Source: Mesorhizobium sp. Root102
GTDB taxonomy: Bacteria; Pseudomonadota; Alphaproteobacteria; Rhizobiales; Rhizobiaceae
Direction: 5' to 3'
NCBI RefSeq assembly: GCF_001425625.1
Contig: NZ_LMCP01000001.1
Span: 559,430-623,429 of the forward strand
DNA length: 64,000 bases
The notes below the pieces were generated by a model, which did no database searches, was not told the DNA's origin, and worked only from the letters and a program-made list of their open reading frames with translations. Every line of letters begins with the position of its first letter. The first letter of the stretch is position 1. Below, piece by piece: positions 9,356-18,907 of this stretch. Position numbers and translations under genes: made by a program.

Positions 9356-9439
9356 TCCGTTGACCGCCGCTCATAGTGTCATTGGGTGAGGAGCCGCCCC
9401 AATCTTCACGCGGCCGCATGGCCGTCGCGCTGACGCTTC

Positions 9440-10336
9440 TCACGCAAGCCACTCTTTCACCGCCGGGCGGGAGAGAACCGCGCGCATCCTGTCCTCGGCA
9501 TCGGCGACAGCCAGCGCCATTGGGGCACGGGTCGGGCCGCAATCGACGCCGATGACGCGGAAGGCCGCTTTCATGCCCGGCAGCACGCCGGTTTCCAGCA
9601 GCACCTCGACGAAGTCCTGCGAGACCATCTGCAGTGTTTTCGCTCGGGCCAGGTCGCCGGCACGGATCGCCTGATCCACCGCCACGTACAGCCTGCCAAG
9701 CAGATTGTAGGTGGTGCCGATGCCGCCATCGGTGCCAAGCATGCCGGCGGCGGCATAGATTTCGTCGAAGCCATAGTAGAACAATTTTTGCGGCTGCCGT
9801 TTGCGCAGCAGCGAATATTTGAACAGGTCGGTGGAGGTGTATTTGATGCCGACGACATTGCGCAGATCCAGCAACCGCACCAGCAGGCTGAGCGGCAATG
9901 GCCGGCCGGTCCGCAAAGGGATTTCGTAAACGATCAGCGGTAGATCCGTTGCCGCCGCCAGCGCCTGGTAATAGCCAAAGACCTCCTCGTCGGAGAACGG
10001 ATAGGAATGCGGCGGTAGCGCCGACAGCGCGTGATAGCCGAGCTTTTGCGCCTGCCGCGCCAGACGGATGGAATCGCGCAGGTTCGGCATGCCGACATGG
10101 GCGATCAGCCTGACGCCGGTGCTTGTGGCGCCAGCGAACACCACCTCTTGCTGAACCAGCAATTCGTCCACCGTCAGCAGGCCGGATTCGCCGCTGCTGC
10201 CGCCGACATAGAGTCCCGCCAGGCCCTGGCGCAGGACATAGTCGCTGATGTTGCGCTGGCGCTGCGGATCGAATTCGCCGGCATCGCTCAGTCCGGTCAT
10301 CAGGGCGGCATACATGCCCGCCAATTCCTTGGTCAT
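9440..10336 (-). CDS. nanA: N-acetylneuraminate lyase (DapA/NanA superfamily)
   Basis: This is a class I aldolase TIM barrel of 298 residues. The Schiff-base lysine is K165 (GIKYTS) and the catalytic tyrosine is Y137 (IVYEIP), the same numbers as in E. coli NanA. The carboxylate-binding GGSSGES lies at 45-51. NanA-type stretches such as LIAHVG, SYPFSDEE and YYGFDEIYAAAGMLG followed by DGGIGTTYNLLG are present. NanA splits sialic acid into N-acetylmannosamine and pyruvate. I chose the ATG at 10336 over the longer frame at 10534, which lies in the ABC gene upstream. It ends a transporter operon, with a NanR-like gene at the other end. A different 2-keto-3-deoxy-acid substrate remains possible. 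Confidence 0.75.
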   Translation of the reverse strand: MTKELAGMYAALMTGLSDAGEFDPQRQRNISDYVLRQGLAGLYVGGSSGESGLLTVDELLVQQEVVFAGATSTGVRLIAHVGMPNLRDSIRLARQAQKLGYHALSALPPHSYPFSDEEVFGYYQALAAATDLPLIVYEIPLRTGRPLPLSLLVRLLDLRNVVGIKYTSTDLFKYSLLRKRQPQKLFYYGFDEIYAAAGMLGTDGGIGTTYNLLGRLYVAVDQAIRAGDLARAKTLQMVSQDFVEVLLETGVLPGMKAAFRVIGVDCGPTRAPMALAVADAEDRMRAVLSRPAVKEWLA

Positions 10337-10364
10337 TTGGGGATCCTCGGCCTTTCCAGGAGAG

Positions 10365-12440
10365 TCATGGGGTGGCATCGCCGGCATGATGGCAGGCGAC
10401 GAGATGCTGGCCGGAGACGCCAGAGCCGAAATCGCGCACCTGCGGGTCTGCCCTGGTGCAAATGTCGGTGGCCATCGGGCAACGCGGATGGAAATGACAG
10501 CCGGGCGGCGGCTTCGACGGATCGGGTACGCCACCGCCGAGCACGATACGCCGGCGTGTGCCGCCAGCCTTGGGGTCCGGCACCGGGATCGCCGACAGCA
10601 GCGCGCTTGTATAGGGATGCAGCGGACTGCCGAACACCGCTGCTGTGGTGCCGATCTCGACGATCCGGCCCAGATACATGACCGCGACGCGGTCGCTGAG
10701 ATAGCGGATCATCGACAAATCGTGGCCGATGAACAGATAGGTCAGGCCGAGGCGCGCCTTGAGGTCGTCGAGCAGGTTGACGATCTGCGCCTGGATGGAG
10801 ACGTCGAGCGCCGAGATCGGCTCGTCGGCAATGATGAATTTCGGATTGGCTGCCAGCGCGCGGGCAATGCCGACGCGCTGGCGCTGGCCGCCGGAGAGTT
10901 CGAACGGGTAGCGGTTGCGCAGCGCTTCCCGCAAGCCGACCAGTGCCAGCAATTCGCTGACACGGACGTCACGCGTCGCCCGGGTGCCGATCTTCTGGGC
11001 GCGCAGCCCCTCGCCGATGATGCGCCCGACGGTCATGCGCGGATTGAGCGAGCCGAACGGGTTCTGGAAAACCATCTGCATGTCGCGACGGCGCTGCTTG
11101 AGCTCATCGCCTGTCGCGCCGGCATAGTCCCTGCCCTCGAAGAGGACGCTGCCGGCGCTCGGGCGCTCCAGGCCGAGCACGGCGCGGCCGGTCGTCGACT
11201 TGCCGCAGCCGCTTTCGCCGACCAGCGCCAGCGTCTCGCCGCGCAGCACCTCGAAGCTGACCCCATCAACCGCGTGCACAGCGCCGACCTGCCGCTTGAG
11301 CACACCGCGTCGGATGGGGAAATGCACCTTGAGATCGGAGACGACAAGCAGCGGTTCCTGCTTGGGCGCCGCTGCCGGTGCCGCGCTTGATGCGGCTGCC
11401 GGCGTGCGCGGTAATCGTGCCACCTCTCGCCAGCGCCAGCACGCGGTGGTGTGGCCGGCGCCGAGCGTTTCCAGCGGCGGTCTCTGCTCGCGGCAGCGCA
11501 CCTCGGCATAATCGCAGCGCGGCGCGAAGGCGCAGAATGTCGGCGGCAGAGTGACGTTGGGTGGCGCGCCCTTGATCGGCACCAGCCTGGTGTTTGCCGC
11601 AGTCAGCGACGGAATCGAGTTCAACAGGCCGATCGTGTAAGGATGTGTCGTCGCCGAAAACAGCTCATCGACCGGTGCTTGTTCGACGATCGAGCCCGCA
11701 TACATCACCGCAACGCGGTCGACGAAGCCGGCGACAAGGCTGAGGTCATGGCTGATCCAGATGATCGCCATGCCGAGCTGTTTTTGCAGGCGCACCACCA
11801 GTTCGACGATCTGCGCCTGGATGGTGACGTCGAGGGCCGTGGTCGGCTCGTCGGCGATCAGGATCGACGGTTTGCAGACCAGCGCCATGGCGATGCCGAT
11901 ACGTTGCAATTGCCCGCCCGAGAATTGGTGTGGAAAGGCACGCATGCGCTGCGGCGCGTTGGCGATGCCGACGAGGTCCAGCATGTCGAGCGCCTGACGT
12001 TCGGCCTCGGCCTCATTCAACCCCTGGTGCTCGCGCAGCGCCTCGGTCAATTGCAGGCCGATGCTCAGCACCGGGTTCAGCGACGACATCGGATCCTGGA
12101 AGATCATGGCGATGTCGCGGCCGCGTATCTGGCGCAAGTCGCTGTCGGGCATGGCCAGAAGATCGCGGCCACGAAACAGCGCTCGGCCTGCGGTGACGCG
12201 GCCCGGCGGCTTGCGGATCAGCCCCATCAGCGTCTGCACGGTGACCGACTTGCCCGAGCCGCTCTCGCCGACGATGGCCAGCGACTCGCCTTCGGCAAGC
12301 TCGAAGGAGACGTCGTTGACGGCATAGACGGAACTGTCCCGAGGCCCGAACTCGACGCTCAGCCCCTGAACGGAAAGCACCGCTTGCTGCCCGATCCACT
12401 TTGCGGTCCCGTCGATGGCAAGTGCGTCGGCGCCCATCAT
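10365..12440 (-). CDS. Dual ATP-binding subunit of a family-5 (peptide/sialic-acid type) ABC transporter
   Basis: Two complete ABC ATPase domains are fused in 691 residues. Half one has Walker A GESGSGKS near residues 58-65, signature [15 protein letters not shown], and the OppD-type C-terminal cysteine motif [12 protein letters not shown]. Half two has [24 protein letters not shown] and [12 protein letters not shown]. In Dpp/Opp systems these halves are usually separate DppD and DppF proteins. The start ATG at 12440 overlaps the stop of the upstream permease (ATGA). It energises the two permeases DppC-like and DppB-like encoded upstream. Adjacency to a NanA-like lyase and a NanR-like regulator suggests a SatABCD-like sialic-acid importer. 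Confidence 0.88.
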   Translation of the reverse strand: MMGADALAIDGTAKWIGQQAVLSVQGLSVEFGPRDSSVYAVNDVSFELAEGESLAIVGESGSGKSVTVQTLMGLIRKPPGRVTAGRALFRGRDLLAMPDSDLRQIRGRDIAMIFQDPMSSLNPVLSIGLQLTEALREHQGLNEAEAERQALDMLDLVGIANAPQRMRAFPHQFSGGQLQRIGIAMALVCKPSILIADEPTTALDVTIQAQIVELVVRLQKQLGMAIIWISHDLSLVAGFVDRVAVMYAGSIVEQAPVDELFSATTHPYTIGLLNSIPSLTAANTRLVPIKGAPPNVTLPPTFCAFAPRCDYAEVRCREQRPPLETLGAGHTTACWRWREVARLPRTPAAASSAAPAAAPKQEPLLVVSDLKVHFPIRRGVLKRQVGAVHAVDGVSFEVLRGETLALVGESGCGKSTTGRAVLGLERPSAGSVLFEGRDYAGATGDELKQRRRDMQMVFQNPFGSLNPRMTVGRIIGEGLRAQKIGTRATRDVRVSELLALVGLREALRNRYPFELSGGQRQRVGIARALAANPKFIIADEPISALDVSIQAQIVNLLDDLKARLGLTYLFIGHDLSMIRYLSDRVAVMYLGRIVEIGTTAAVFGSPLHPYTSALLSAIPVPDPKAGGTRRRIVLGGGVPDPSKPPPGCHFHPRCPMATDICTRADPQVRDFGSGVSGQHLVACHHAGDATP

Positions 12441-13345
12441 TTCGTGCTCCCGCCCATGATGTGCTGCGGGTCGAGCGCGTCGCGCAGGCCGTCGCCGACG
12501 AAGTTGATGCTCAGCACGGCGACCGCGATCATCGCGCCGGGCGGGATCCACATCCAGGGCTGGCTCTCAAGGATCGACAGCGTGCGGGCATCGCGCAGCA
12601 TGTTGCCCCAGCTGGCAGCCGGCGCCTGCGCGCCGAGGCCAAGGAAGGACAGCGAGGCCTCGAGCAGGATGACTGTCGCAACGTCGAGCGTGATCGCCAC
12701 CAGGATCGGGCTCAGCACATTGGGCAGGATATGCTCGAGGATGATGACCGAGGGCGAGGTGCCGAGTGAGCGCGCGGCGAGGACGAATTCCTGGTTGCGC
12801 AGCGCCAGGATCTCGCCACGCGTCAGCCGGGCGATGGACGGCCAGCTGAGCAGGCCAATGACCACCATGGTGTTGAGGATGCTGGGTCCGACCGCGGCGA
12901 CAAAAGCGATGATGATGACCAGGCGCGGAAAGGTCAGCACCATGTCGATCAGGCCCATCAGGAAGAGGTCGACCTTGCCGCCGAAATAGCCGGCGACGCA
13001 GCCGATGAAAATGCCTATGGCCGCCGAGATTGCCACGGCGACGAAGCCGACCGTCAGCGAGATGCGACCGCCATAAAGGATGCGGGCAAAGATATCGCGG
13101 CCGGTGCCGTCGGTACCCAGCCAGTGGCCGCCGCCCGGCGGCTGATTGCGGCCGCGCAGGTCGATGTCGTTGGGGCCATAGTGCGCGATCAGCGGCGCCA
13201 GTGCGCAGGCGAGCACGACGATGGCGAGCATGACCAGCCCCAGCGTCGCCAGGCGGTGGTTGAGGAAGCGGCGCGCTGCCTCGCTCCACAGGCCGCGCGA
13301 GGCGCCGGAGGCAATCGTCAAGTCGGCGGCGGTGGCGTCAGTCAT
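12437..13345 (-). CDS. DppC-type ABC permease
   Basis: This 302-residue permease has the DppC/OppC layout: an N-terminal helix after a basic stretch (FLNHRLATLGLVMLAIVVLA), a periplasmic region with GTDGTGRDIFARILYGGRIS, and the BPD inner-membrane domain with its EAA-like loop (ARSLGTSPSVIILEHILPN). It pairs with the DppB-like protein whose gene ends at 13338, overlapping its start by 8 nt, and its own stop overlaps the ATPase start. Confidence 0.88.
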   Translation of the reverse strand: MTDATAADLTIASGASRGLWSEAARRFLNHRLATLGLVMLAIVVLACALAPLIAHYGPNDIDLRGRNQPPGGGHWLGTDGTGRDIFARILYGGRISLTVGFVAVAISAAIGIFIGCVAGYFGGKVDLFLMGLIDMVLTFPRLVIIIAFVAAVGPSILNTMVVIGLLSWPSIARLTRGEILALRNQEFVLAARSLGTSPSVIILEHILPNVLSPILVAITLDVATVILLEASLSFLGLGAQAPAASWGNMLRDARTLSILESQPWMWIPPGAMIAVAVLSINFVGDGLRDALDPQHIMGGSTK

Positions 13346-14294
13346 AGCTCACCCTAGGGTCGAGCACGCTGTAGGCAAGGTCGGTCGCGAGGTTGGCCAG
13401 CATCACGATGATGGCGGTGATCAGCACATAGCCCATGATCACAGGGCTATCCCTGTTCACCACCGCATCGATGAACATCAGGCCGATGCCCGGCCACTGG
13501 AAAATGGTCTCGATCACCACCGAGCCGCCGAACAGGGTCGGCAAGGTCAGCCCGAAGACGGTGACCAGCGGGATCAGCGCGTTGCGCAGGCCGTGGCGTA
13601 ACGTGATCGTGCTGGGCCGCAAGCCCTTGGCCCTGGCGGTGCGCATATAGTCCTGGTTCAGTACTTCGAGCATGCCGGCGCGGGCATAGCGCATGAAGAT
13701 CGCGGCGCGGAACAGCGCGAGTGCGGCAGCCGGCAGAATCAGATGCCTGAGATTGTCGACGAGCGAGAAGCTGTCGCCCGCCGTCGAAATGCCCGACGAC
13801 GGCAGCCAGCGCAGTTCCAGCGCAAAGACGTAGACGAGCAGCAATCCCATGAAGAAATCCGGGATCGACACGCCGACGAAACCGCCCAGCGTCAGCGAAT
13901 AGTCCGTCAGCCGGTATTGCCTGAGCGCCGAGATCACCCCCAGCGTGGTGCCGATGATGAAGGCGACGAGCAGCGCCACCCCCATCAGTTCCAGCGTCAT
14001 CGGCAGGCGCTCACCGATGATGTCGCCGACACTGCGGCCATTGACGAAGGAGCGGCCGAGATTGCCGTGCAGGATCTGGCCGATCCAGTTGAGGTATTGG
14101 ACGTAGAGTGGCTGGTCGAGGCCGAGTTCGCCGCGACGCATCGCGATCAGAGCCTCGCTCGATGGCGCCTCCGCCGTGATCATCGCCAGCACGGCGTCGC
14201 CCGGCATGGCGTGCGCGATGCCGAAGACGATGACAGTGACGCCGAACAGCACAGGGATGCTGAGCAGCAGCTTTCGCAGGAGATAGCTGAGCAC
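13338..14294 (-). CDS. DppB-type ABC permease
   Basis: This 318-residue permease begins MLSYLLRKLLLSIPVLFGVT, the classic DppB/OppB amino terminus, and contains ARAKGLRPSTITLRHGLRNA, the loop that docks on the ATPase. It ends near DLAYSVLDPRVSYD, also typical. It lies between the solute-binding-protein gene and the second permease in a single minus-strand operon. It forms the translocation channel with the DppC-like partner. Confidence 0.9.
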   Translation of the reverse strand: MLSYLLRKLLLSIPVLFGVTVIVFGIAHAMPGDAVLAMITAEAPSSEALIAMRRGELGLDQPLYVQYLNWIGQILHGNLGRSFVNGRSVGDIIGERLPMTLELMGVALLVAFIIGTTLGVISALRQYRLTDYSLTLGGFVGVSIPDFFMGLLLVYVFALELRWLPSSGISTAGDSFSLVDNLRHLILPAAALALFRAAIFMRYARAGMLEVLNQDYMRTARAKGLRPSTITLRHGLRNALIPLVTVFGLTLPTLFGGSVVIETIFQWPGIGLMFIDAVVNRDSPVIMGYVLITAIIVMLANLATDLAYSVLDPRVSYD

Positions 14295-14331
14295 CGGCCT
14301 CTCCTATCGTTGAAGGCGGCTGTTGAGGCGA

Positions 14332-14362
14332 TGGGGCATGAGGTTCCAGAGCTGATGCCCCA
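14332..14362 (-). promoter_or_regulatory. Stem-loop after substrate-binding-protein gene
   Basis: The arms TGGGGCAT (14332-14339) and ATGCCCCA (14355-14362) can pair between the family-5 binding-protein gene and its first permease. No U-tract follows. It is probably a stabilising or attenuating hairpin. Confidence 0.45.
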
Positions 14363-14387
14363 CCGATGAGGACGTCTACGCAGGGGC

Positions 14388-15989
14388 CTATTTCGCCACT
14401 TCCCACTTCTCGACTTCGTTGTAGACGGGGTGGTTGAAGATCACGAGCGGCTGTTCCTTGAAGTGCTGTGGCAGGCCGACGATGCGGTTGTTGAAAGCCA
14501 GTGGCCGCACCTCGTTCCACAGCCAGGCCTTTGGCAGCTCCTGGTTGAGTATACGCGAGGCTTCCTGGTAGCTCTCGGCGCGCACCGCGCGATCGTTCGA
14601 TTCCAGCCCTTTGTTGAACAGTTCGTCGACCTTGGGGTTGCAGTAGCCAAAGCCGAGCGGCTTGGCGCCGCAGACCACCAGCGGCGAGCCCAGCGAGGGA
14701 TCGAGCCCCATGCCGTTGGCGAAGAAGCCCATCTGGAAGCTGCCGTCGGCATAGACCTGGTTGATCGCCGCCGGATCGAGCAGGCGCGGTTCAATGTTGA
14801 CGCCGACGGCGGCCAGATAGCTCTGGATGGCGGTGACGGTGTCGACGTTCATCTGGTCGGAATAATAGTAGATGAAATCCACCTGCTGGCTGGCGTCCCA
14901 GCCGGCATCGGCAAGCAGCTGCTTGGCCTTGTCGGGATTGTAGTCGTAGGGCTCGAGATCCTTGGCGCGCGCCCAATCTTGCGGGAACAGCGTGTTTAGA
15001 AGCTCGCCGGCGCCCTGCTTGACCGTCTCGATGATCGCCTTGCGATCGATGGCGTAGAGCATCGCCTGTCGCACGCGCACGTCAGCGAAGCGCTTGTTCT
15101 CCAGATTGAACTGCAGGTAGGTCGGCAGGCCGGCGGAGAATTTCGGCAGCACCGTCAGGTAGTCGAGTTTCTGCAGCCGGGCGAGTTCGGAGATGGGCAC
15201 GCCGCCGCCCTCATAGGACATGGCGTCGACCTCCTGCGTCTCGAGTGCGGCGATGATCGGCGGCACGTCCTTGTAGATCTGGTAGATGATGCGGTCGAGC
15301 TTGGGCGCACCGAGGAAATAATCGGGATTGCGGTCGACCTCGACATACTGGTCGCTCTCGTATTTCTTCCAGATGAACGGACCGGTGCCGACGCGGTTGA
15401 CCCAGAAGGCGTTGCCCTTGATGTCGCCGGGCGCGACCTTGCCGAGAATGTGTTCGGGAAAGATGCTGATGGCGATAAGCTGCAGCTCGACCCATAGCGG
15501 CTTGGCGCTGTCGAGTTCGATCTGGACGGTCATGTCGTCAATCGCCTTGACCCCGGCAAGCGAGGAGGCCGAGCCATCCTGGAAAGCCTTGTACCCAGCC
15601 ACTGCGCCGAGCTTCTGCGCCCAGGGCGAGCCAACCTTGGGGTTGGCATAAAGGTTGAGGCTGAACACTACATCCTTGGCGGTGAAGGGCGTGCCGTCAT
15701 GCCATTTGACGCCATGGCGCAGGCTGAAGACATAGGTCTTGCCGCCATCCGGCGTCTTCCAGGTTTCGGCCAGCATCGGCTGCACGCCGTCGCCTGTCCA
15801 TTTGATGTGGACGAGGCCCTGCAGCACCGTCTCGTCCAGCCGGTGGCCGCAGGTGGTGTGCAGCGTGCCCATCTCGATGCAGCCGGTGCGCATGGCGGAA
15901 CGGAACGTGCCGCCTCCCTCGGCCTTGGCGGCCACGGCGGCAAACATCAACGCCAGCGCCGGCACAAGGCTCATCAACAGTCGTCTCAT
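14388..15989 (-). CDS. Family-5 extracellular solute-binding protein (DppA/SatA-like)
   Basis: This is a 533-residue periplasmic receptor with a signal peptide in the first 23 residues (MRRLLMSLVPALALMFAAVA, then AKA). The SBP_bac_5 hallmarks are present: WTGDGVQPMLAETWKTPDGG, FSLRHGVKWHDGTPFTAKDV, and RVRQAMLYAIDRKAI. Family-5 receptors bind peptides, nickel chelates, or in the Sat system N-acetylneuraminate. The NanA-like lyase and NanR-like regulator in this locus make sialic acid a reasonable ligand, but the fold alone cannot decide it. Confidence 0.88.
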   Translation of the reverse strand: MRRLLMSLVPALALMFAAVAAKAEGGGTFRSAMRTGCIEMGTLHTTCGHRLDETVLQGLVHIKWTGDGVQPMLAETWKTPDGGKTYVFSLRHGVKWHDGTPFTAKDVVFSLNLYANPKVGSPWAQKLGAVAGYKAFQDGSASSLAGVKAIDDMTVQIELDSAKPLWVELQLIAISIFPEHILGKVAPGDIKGNAFWVNRVGTGPFIWKKYESDQYVEVDRNPDYFLGAPKLDRIIYQIYKDVPPIIAALETQEVDAMSYEGGGVPISELARLQKLDYLTVLPKFSAGLPTYLQFNLENKRFADVRVRQAMLYAIDRKAIIETVKQGAGELLNTLFPQDWARAKDLEPYDYNPDKAKQLLADAGWDASQQVDFIYYYSDQMNVDTVTAIQSYLAAVGVNIEPRLLDPAAINQVYADGSFQMGFFANGMGLDPSLGSPLVVCGAKPLGFGYCNPKVDELFNKGLESNDRAVRAESYQEASRILNQELPKAWLWNEVRPLAFNNRIVGLPQHFKEQPLVIFNHPVYNEVEKWEVAK

Positions 15990-16153
15990 GGAATTCTCCT
16001 CCCGTTGCTTTCCGCCGGCCGAAATCGGGGCGATGCCCCTGCTCCAGGCCTGCTCCCGCGTCAGACCCTCGTCTGTCGCGCCGACCGCCGCACCATCGGC
16101 TGGCGGCGGCCTCCTCCAACCCTTCCGTCCCGCAAGTCCTCACTTGCGGCGAC

Positions 16154-16180
16154 TGGTCTAATAGCTTAAAAGGTAGACCA
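16154..16180. promoter_or_regulatory. Putative NanR-type operator
   Basis: A perfect 7-bp inverted repeat, TGGTCTA (16154-16160) and TAGACCA (16174-16180), with a 13-bp spacer, touches the start codon of the GntR gene and lies in the divergent gap to the binding-protein gene. This position suits autoregulation and control of the transporter operon. Confidence 0.45.
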
Positions 16181-16890
16181 TGCACAATATGCCGGTTCGA
16201 AAAAAATTGTCCGATGAAGTCCGCCTCCGCCTGGAGGAGATGATCCGCGACGAGGTCTATCCGGTCGGCGCCTCGCTGCCGTCCGAGCGCGACCTGATGT
16301 CGATGTTCGATGTCGGCCGCCCCTCGGTGCGCGAAGCGCTGTTTGCGCTGGAGAAAATGGGACTGGTGCGCATCAACAGCGGCGAGCGGCCAAAGGTGAC
16401 GCGGCCGACGCCGCGCAACATGCTGGAGCAACTGACCGGCACGGCGCATCTGTTGATGGACCAGCCCGACGGTATTGGCCATTTCGAGCAGTTGCGGCTG
16501 TTTCTCGAAGTCTCGATCGCGCGCCATGCCGCCGAGGTGGCGACGCGCGAACAGGTCGAGGCGCTTGCGGCGGCACTTGCCGAGAACGAACGCGCCATTC
16601 CGCGCGCCCGTGCCTTCGCCGTCACCGATGTCGCCTTTCACCGGGTGCTGACCGCGATTCCCGGCAACCCGATCTTCCTCGCCGCGCACGAAGCGCTGGT
16701 GGAATGGCTGATCAACCAGCGCATCCACATGGCCAACACCGAAGTCGAGAACCGCAGGAGCTTTGCCGGCCACAAAAACGTATTCGAAGCCATCGAGCAG
16801 CATGATCCGGAGGCGGCCGGCCGAGCGATGCGCGAGCATCTGGAAAACGCCCGCCGCAAGTTCAATTCGAGCCTTGCGAAATCGGACTAG
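16180..16890 (+). CDS. nanR: GntR/FadR-family regulator, NanR-like
   Basis: This is a 236-residue GntR protein. The winged helix contains LPSERDLMSMFDVGRPSVRE; the wing is followed by INSGERPKVTRPTPRNM, then the FCD domain with HFEQLRLFLEVSIARHAAEV and VAFHRVLTAIPGNPIF. These segments match the E. coli NanR pattern (GERARVSRPS, HFEQLRLFFE, FHRVLAEIPGNPIF), and NanR releases DNA when it binds N-acetylneuraminate. It is divergent from the family-5 ABC operon that ends in a NanA-like lyase. Assignment as the sialic-acid regulator is inference from motif and context. Confidence 0.7.
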   Translation: MHNMPVRKKLSDEVRLRLEEMIRDEVYPVGASLPSERDLMSMFDVGRPSVREALFALEKMGLVRINSGERPKVTRPTPRNMLEQLTGTAHLLMDQPDGIGHFEQLRLFLEVSIARHAAEVATREQVEALAAALAENERAIPRARAFAVTDVAFHRVLTAIPGNPIFLAAHEALVEWLINQRIHMANTEVENRRSFAGHKNVFEAIEQHDPEAAGRAMREHLENARRKFNSSLAKSD

Positions 16891-17017
16891 ACGCGCCCGT
16901 GCAGCCAGCGTCTCTCGAACTTAAATCAGCAGCACGAAACCGTGCTTGACCGCTGCGGCCAACAGCCTGTTGCACTGATCAAACCGGCTTCGGAGGCTGG
17001 CTCAATGCTTCCTACCG

Positions 17018-17896
17018 TTAGCCACCGAAGCGTGGTTCAGCAACGCCCTTGATGCCAAGGCCGGTGATGGCGAACAGGCTGCCGCGCAAAACGCCGTCGC
17101 CGGGAAAACGCGGCAGCGGCGGCTTGGCCATCGAGGTGACGTAGAGGGTGTCGAGCTTCGGTCCGCCGAACATGACGCTGGTGATCTTCTTGACCGGCAT
17201 GTCGATAACGCGGTCGATGCTGCCATCCGGCGCGTAGCGCACCAGCCGGCCGTCATAGACCAGCGCATTCCACAGATAGCCCTCGGCATCGACAGTCGAG
17301 CCGTCAGCCGCACCGCCCCGGCTGGTGTCGACACGCACGAAGGTGCGCCGGTTGGTGGCGGCACCGGTGGCAATATCATAATCATAGGCCCAGATCTCGC
17401 CGGTCCAGGTGTCAGCAAAATAGAAGGTACGGTCGTCGGGGCTCCAGCATGGACCGTTGGAGCAGATGATGCCGGAATCGATGCGGGTGACGGAGAAATC
17501 CGGATCGAGCCTGTAGAGGCCGCCGGACGGCCCCTCTTCCATCGTATCCATTGAGCCGGCGAAGAAGCGGCCGCGCCGGTCGACCTTGCCGTCGTTGAGC
17601 CGGTTCATCGGCTTGTCCGGCTCCGGGTCGTGGATCAGCGTCACATCGCCGGTGGCGAAATCGAGCAGATGGAAGCCGCGCTGCAGCGACACCACCGCAC
17701 CGTTGCCGTCCTTGCGCAGCGCCATCGAGCCGATCTTCATCGGCACGTCCCAGGACCGTATCTCGCGCCCGTCGGAGGTCGCCCGAAACACGCGTCCGTC
17801 GAAACTGTCTATCCAGTACAGGCGCTCCTGTTCGACATCCCACAGCGGTCCCTCGCCCAGCGTAGTCTTCACGTCCACAACGACTTCGATCTTCAT
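17018..17896 (-). CDS. SMP-30/gluconolactonase family protein
   Basis: This 292-residue six-bladed beta-propeller lactonase carries the metal-site segments LGEGPLWD near the N-terminus, SNGPCWSPDD in the middle and GSTVDAEGYLWNALVYDG later. Family enzymes open sugar lactones to aldonates. I start at the ATG at 17896, preceded by GAGGAGGAC; the frame is open to 17923. It is the last gene of a seven-gene operon that also holds an SDR, a lambda-crystallin-like dehydrogenase and a BKACE enzyme, so it may hydrolyse the lactone formed by the SDR. Confidence 0.85.
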   Translation of the reverse strand: MKIEVVVDVKTTLGEGPLWDVEQERLYWIDSFDGRVFRATSDGREIRSWDVPMKIGSMALRKDGNGAVVSLQRGFHLLDFATGDVTLIHDPEPDKPMNRLNDGKVDRRGRFFAGSMDTMEEGPSGGLYRLDPDFSVTRIDSGIICSNGPCWSPDDRTFYFADTWTGEIWAYDYDIATGAATNRRTFVRVDTSRGGAADGSTVDAEGYLWNALVYDGRLVRYAPDGSIDRVIDMPVKKITSVMFGGPKLDTLYVTSMAKPPLPRFPGDGVLRGSLFAITGLGIKGVAEPRFGG

Positions 17897-17944
17897 GCCG
17901 TCCTCCTCGGGTATTGGCGTCACGCAGCGATTGGTCTGGCGGCG

Positions 17945-18907
17945 TCAGAAAGCGACCTTGTCGCCGCCCTTCAATGACAGGATCTCGCGCGCCTCGTCGG
18001 GCGTCGCCACTTCCATGCCGAGCCCCTCGATGATCTTGCGGGCCAGCAAGACCTGCTCGGCGTTCGATTTGGCAAGCTTGCCCTTGCCCGCCCACAGACT
18101 GTCCTCCAGCCCGACGCGGATGTTGCCGCCAAGCGCCGCCGATTGCGCGGCGATGCGGAGCTGGCTGGCGCCGGCGCCCAGCACCGACCAGCGGAACTGG
18201 TCGCCGAACAGCCGGTCGGCGGTGCGCTTCATATGCGCGACGTCTTCGGGATGGGTGCCGATGCCGCCAAGCAACCCGAACACCGACTGCACGAAGAAAG
18301 GCGGCTTCACCAGCCCGCGGTCGGCGAAGTGGGACAGGTTGTAGAGATGGGCGATGTCGTAGCACTCGAACTCGAAGCGCGTGCCGTTGTCGTAGCAAGT
18401 CGCCAGAATGTACTCGATGTCCTTGAACGAATTGCGGAAGACGAGATCGCGCGTCGCTTCCAGATGCGGCTTTTCCCAGTCGAACTTGAAGGTCTCGTAT
18501 TTGTCGGCGAGGTGATAGAGCCCGAAATTGATCGAACCCATGTTGAGCGAGGCGACTTCGGGTTTGAATTGGGCGGCCGGGCGCACGCGCTCCTCGACCT
18601 TCATGTAGGGGCTGCCGCCGGTGGTGATGTTGATGGCGGCGTTGGTGCCTTGCTTGACGCGCGGCAGGAAGCGGGCAAAGGCCTCGGGCGTCTGGTCGGG
18701 CTTGCCGGTTTCCGGGTCGCGGGCATGCAGATGCAGAATCGCGGCACCGGCTTCGGCCGCGGTGATCGCCTCCGACGCGATCTGGTCGGGCGTGATCGGC
18801 AGATAAGGCGACATGGTCGGCGTGTGAATGGCGCCCGTCACCGCGCAGGTGATGATGACCTTGCCCCTGGTCTGCGGGGCGCCGGTCTTGCGGCTGGTTT
18901 CGCTCAT
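17945..18907 (-). CDS. BKACE-family beta-keto-acid cleavage enzyme
   Basis: This 320-residue TIM-barrel enzyme has the BKACE (DUF849) signatures: VIITCAVTGAIHTPTMSPYL at the N-terminus, zinc-binding histidines in ILHLHARDPETGKPDQ, INITTGGSP, and the glutamate region RFEFECYDIAHLYNL. BKACE enzymes react a beta-keto acid with acetyl-CoA to give acetoacetate and a new acyl-CoA; known substrates include 3-keto-5-aminohexanoate and dehydrocarnitine. The ATG at 18907 overlaps the upstream stop (ATGA). The neighbouring dehydrogenase likely makes the beta-keto acid. The sugar transporter in the operon suggests a polyhydroxy substrate, which I have not seen described. Confidence 0.85.
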   Translation of the reverse strand: MSETSRKTGAPQTRGKVIITCAVTGAIHTPTMSPYLPITPDQIASEAITAAEAGAAILHLHARDPETGKPDQTPEAFARFLPRVKQGTNAAINITTGGSPYMKVEERVRPAAQFKPEVASLNMGSINFGLYHLADKYETFKFDWEKPHLEATRDLVFRNSFKDIEYILATCYDNGTRFEFECYDIAHLYNLSHFADRGLVKPPFFVQSVFGLLGGIGTHPEDVAHMKRTADRLFGDQFRWSVLGAGASQLRIAAQSAALGGNIRVGLEDSLWAGKGKLAKSNAEQVLLARKIIEGLGMEVATPDEAREILSLKGGDKVAF

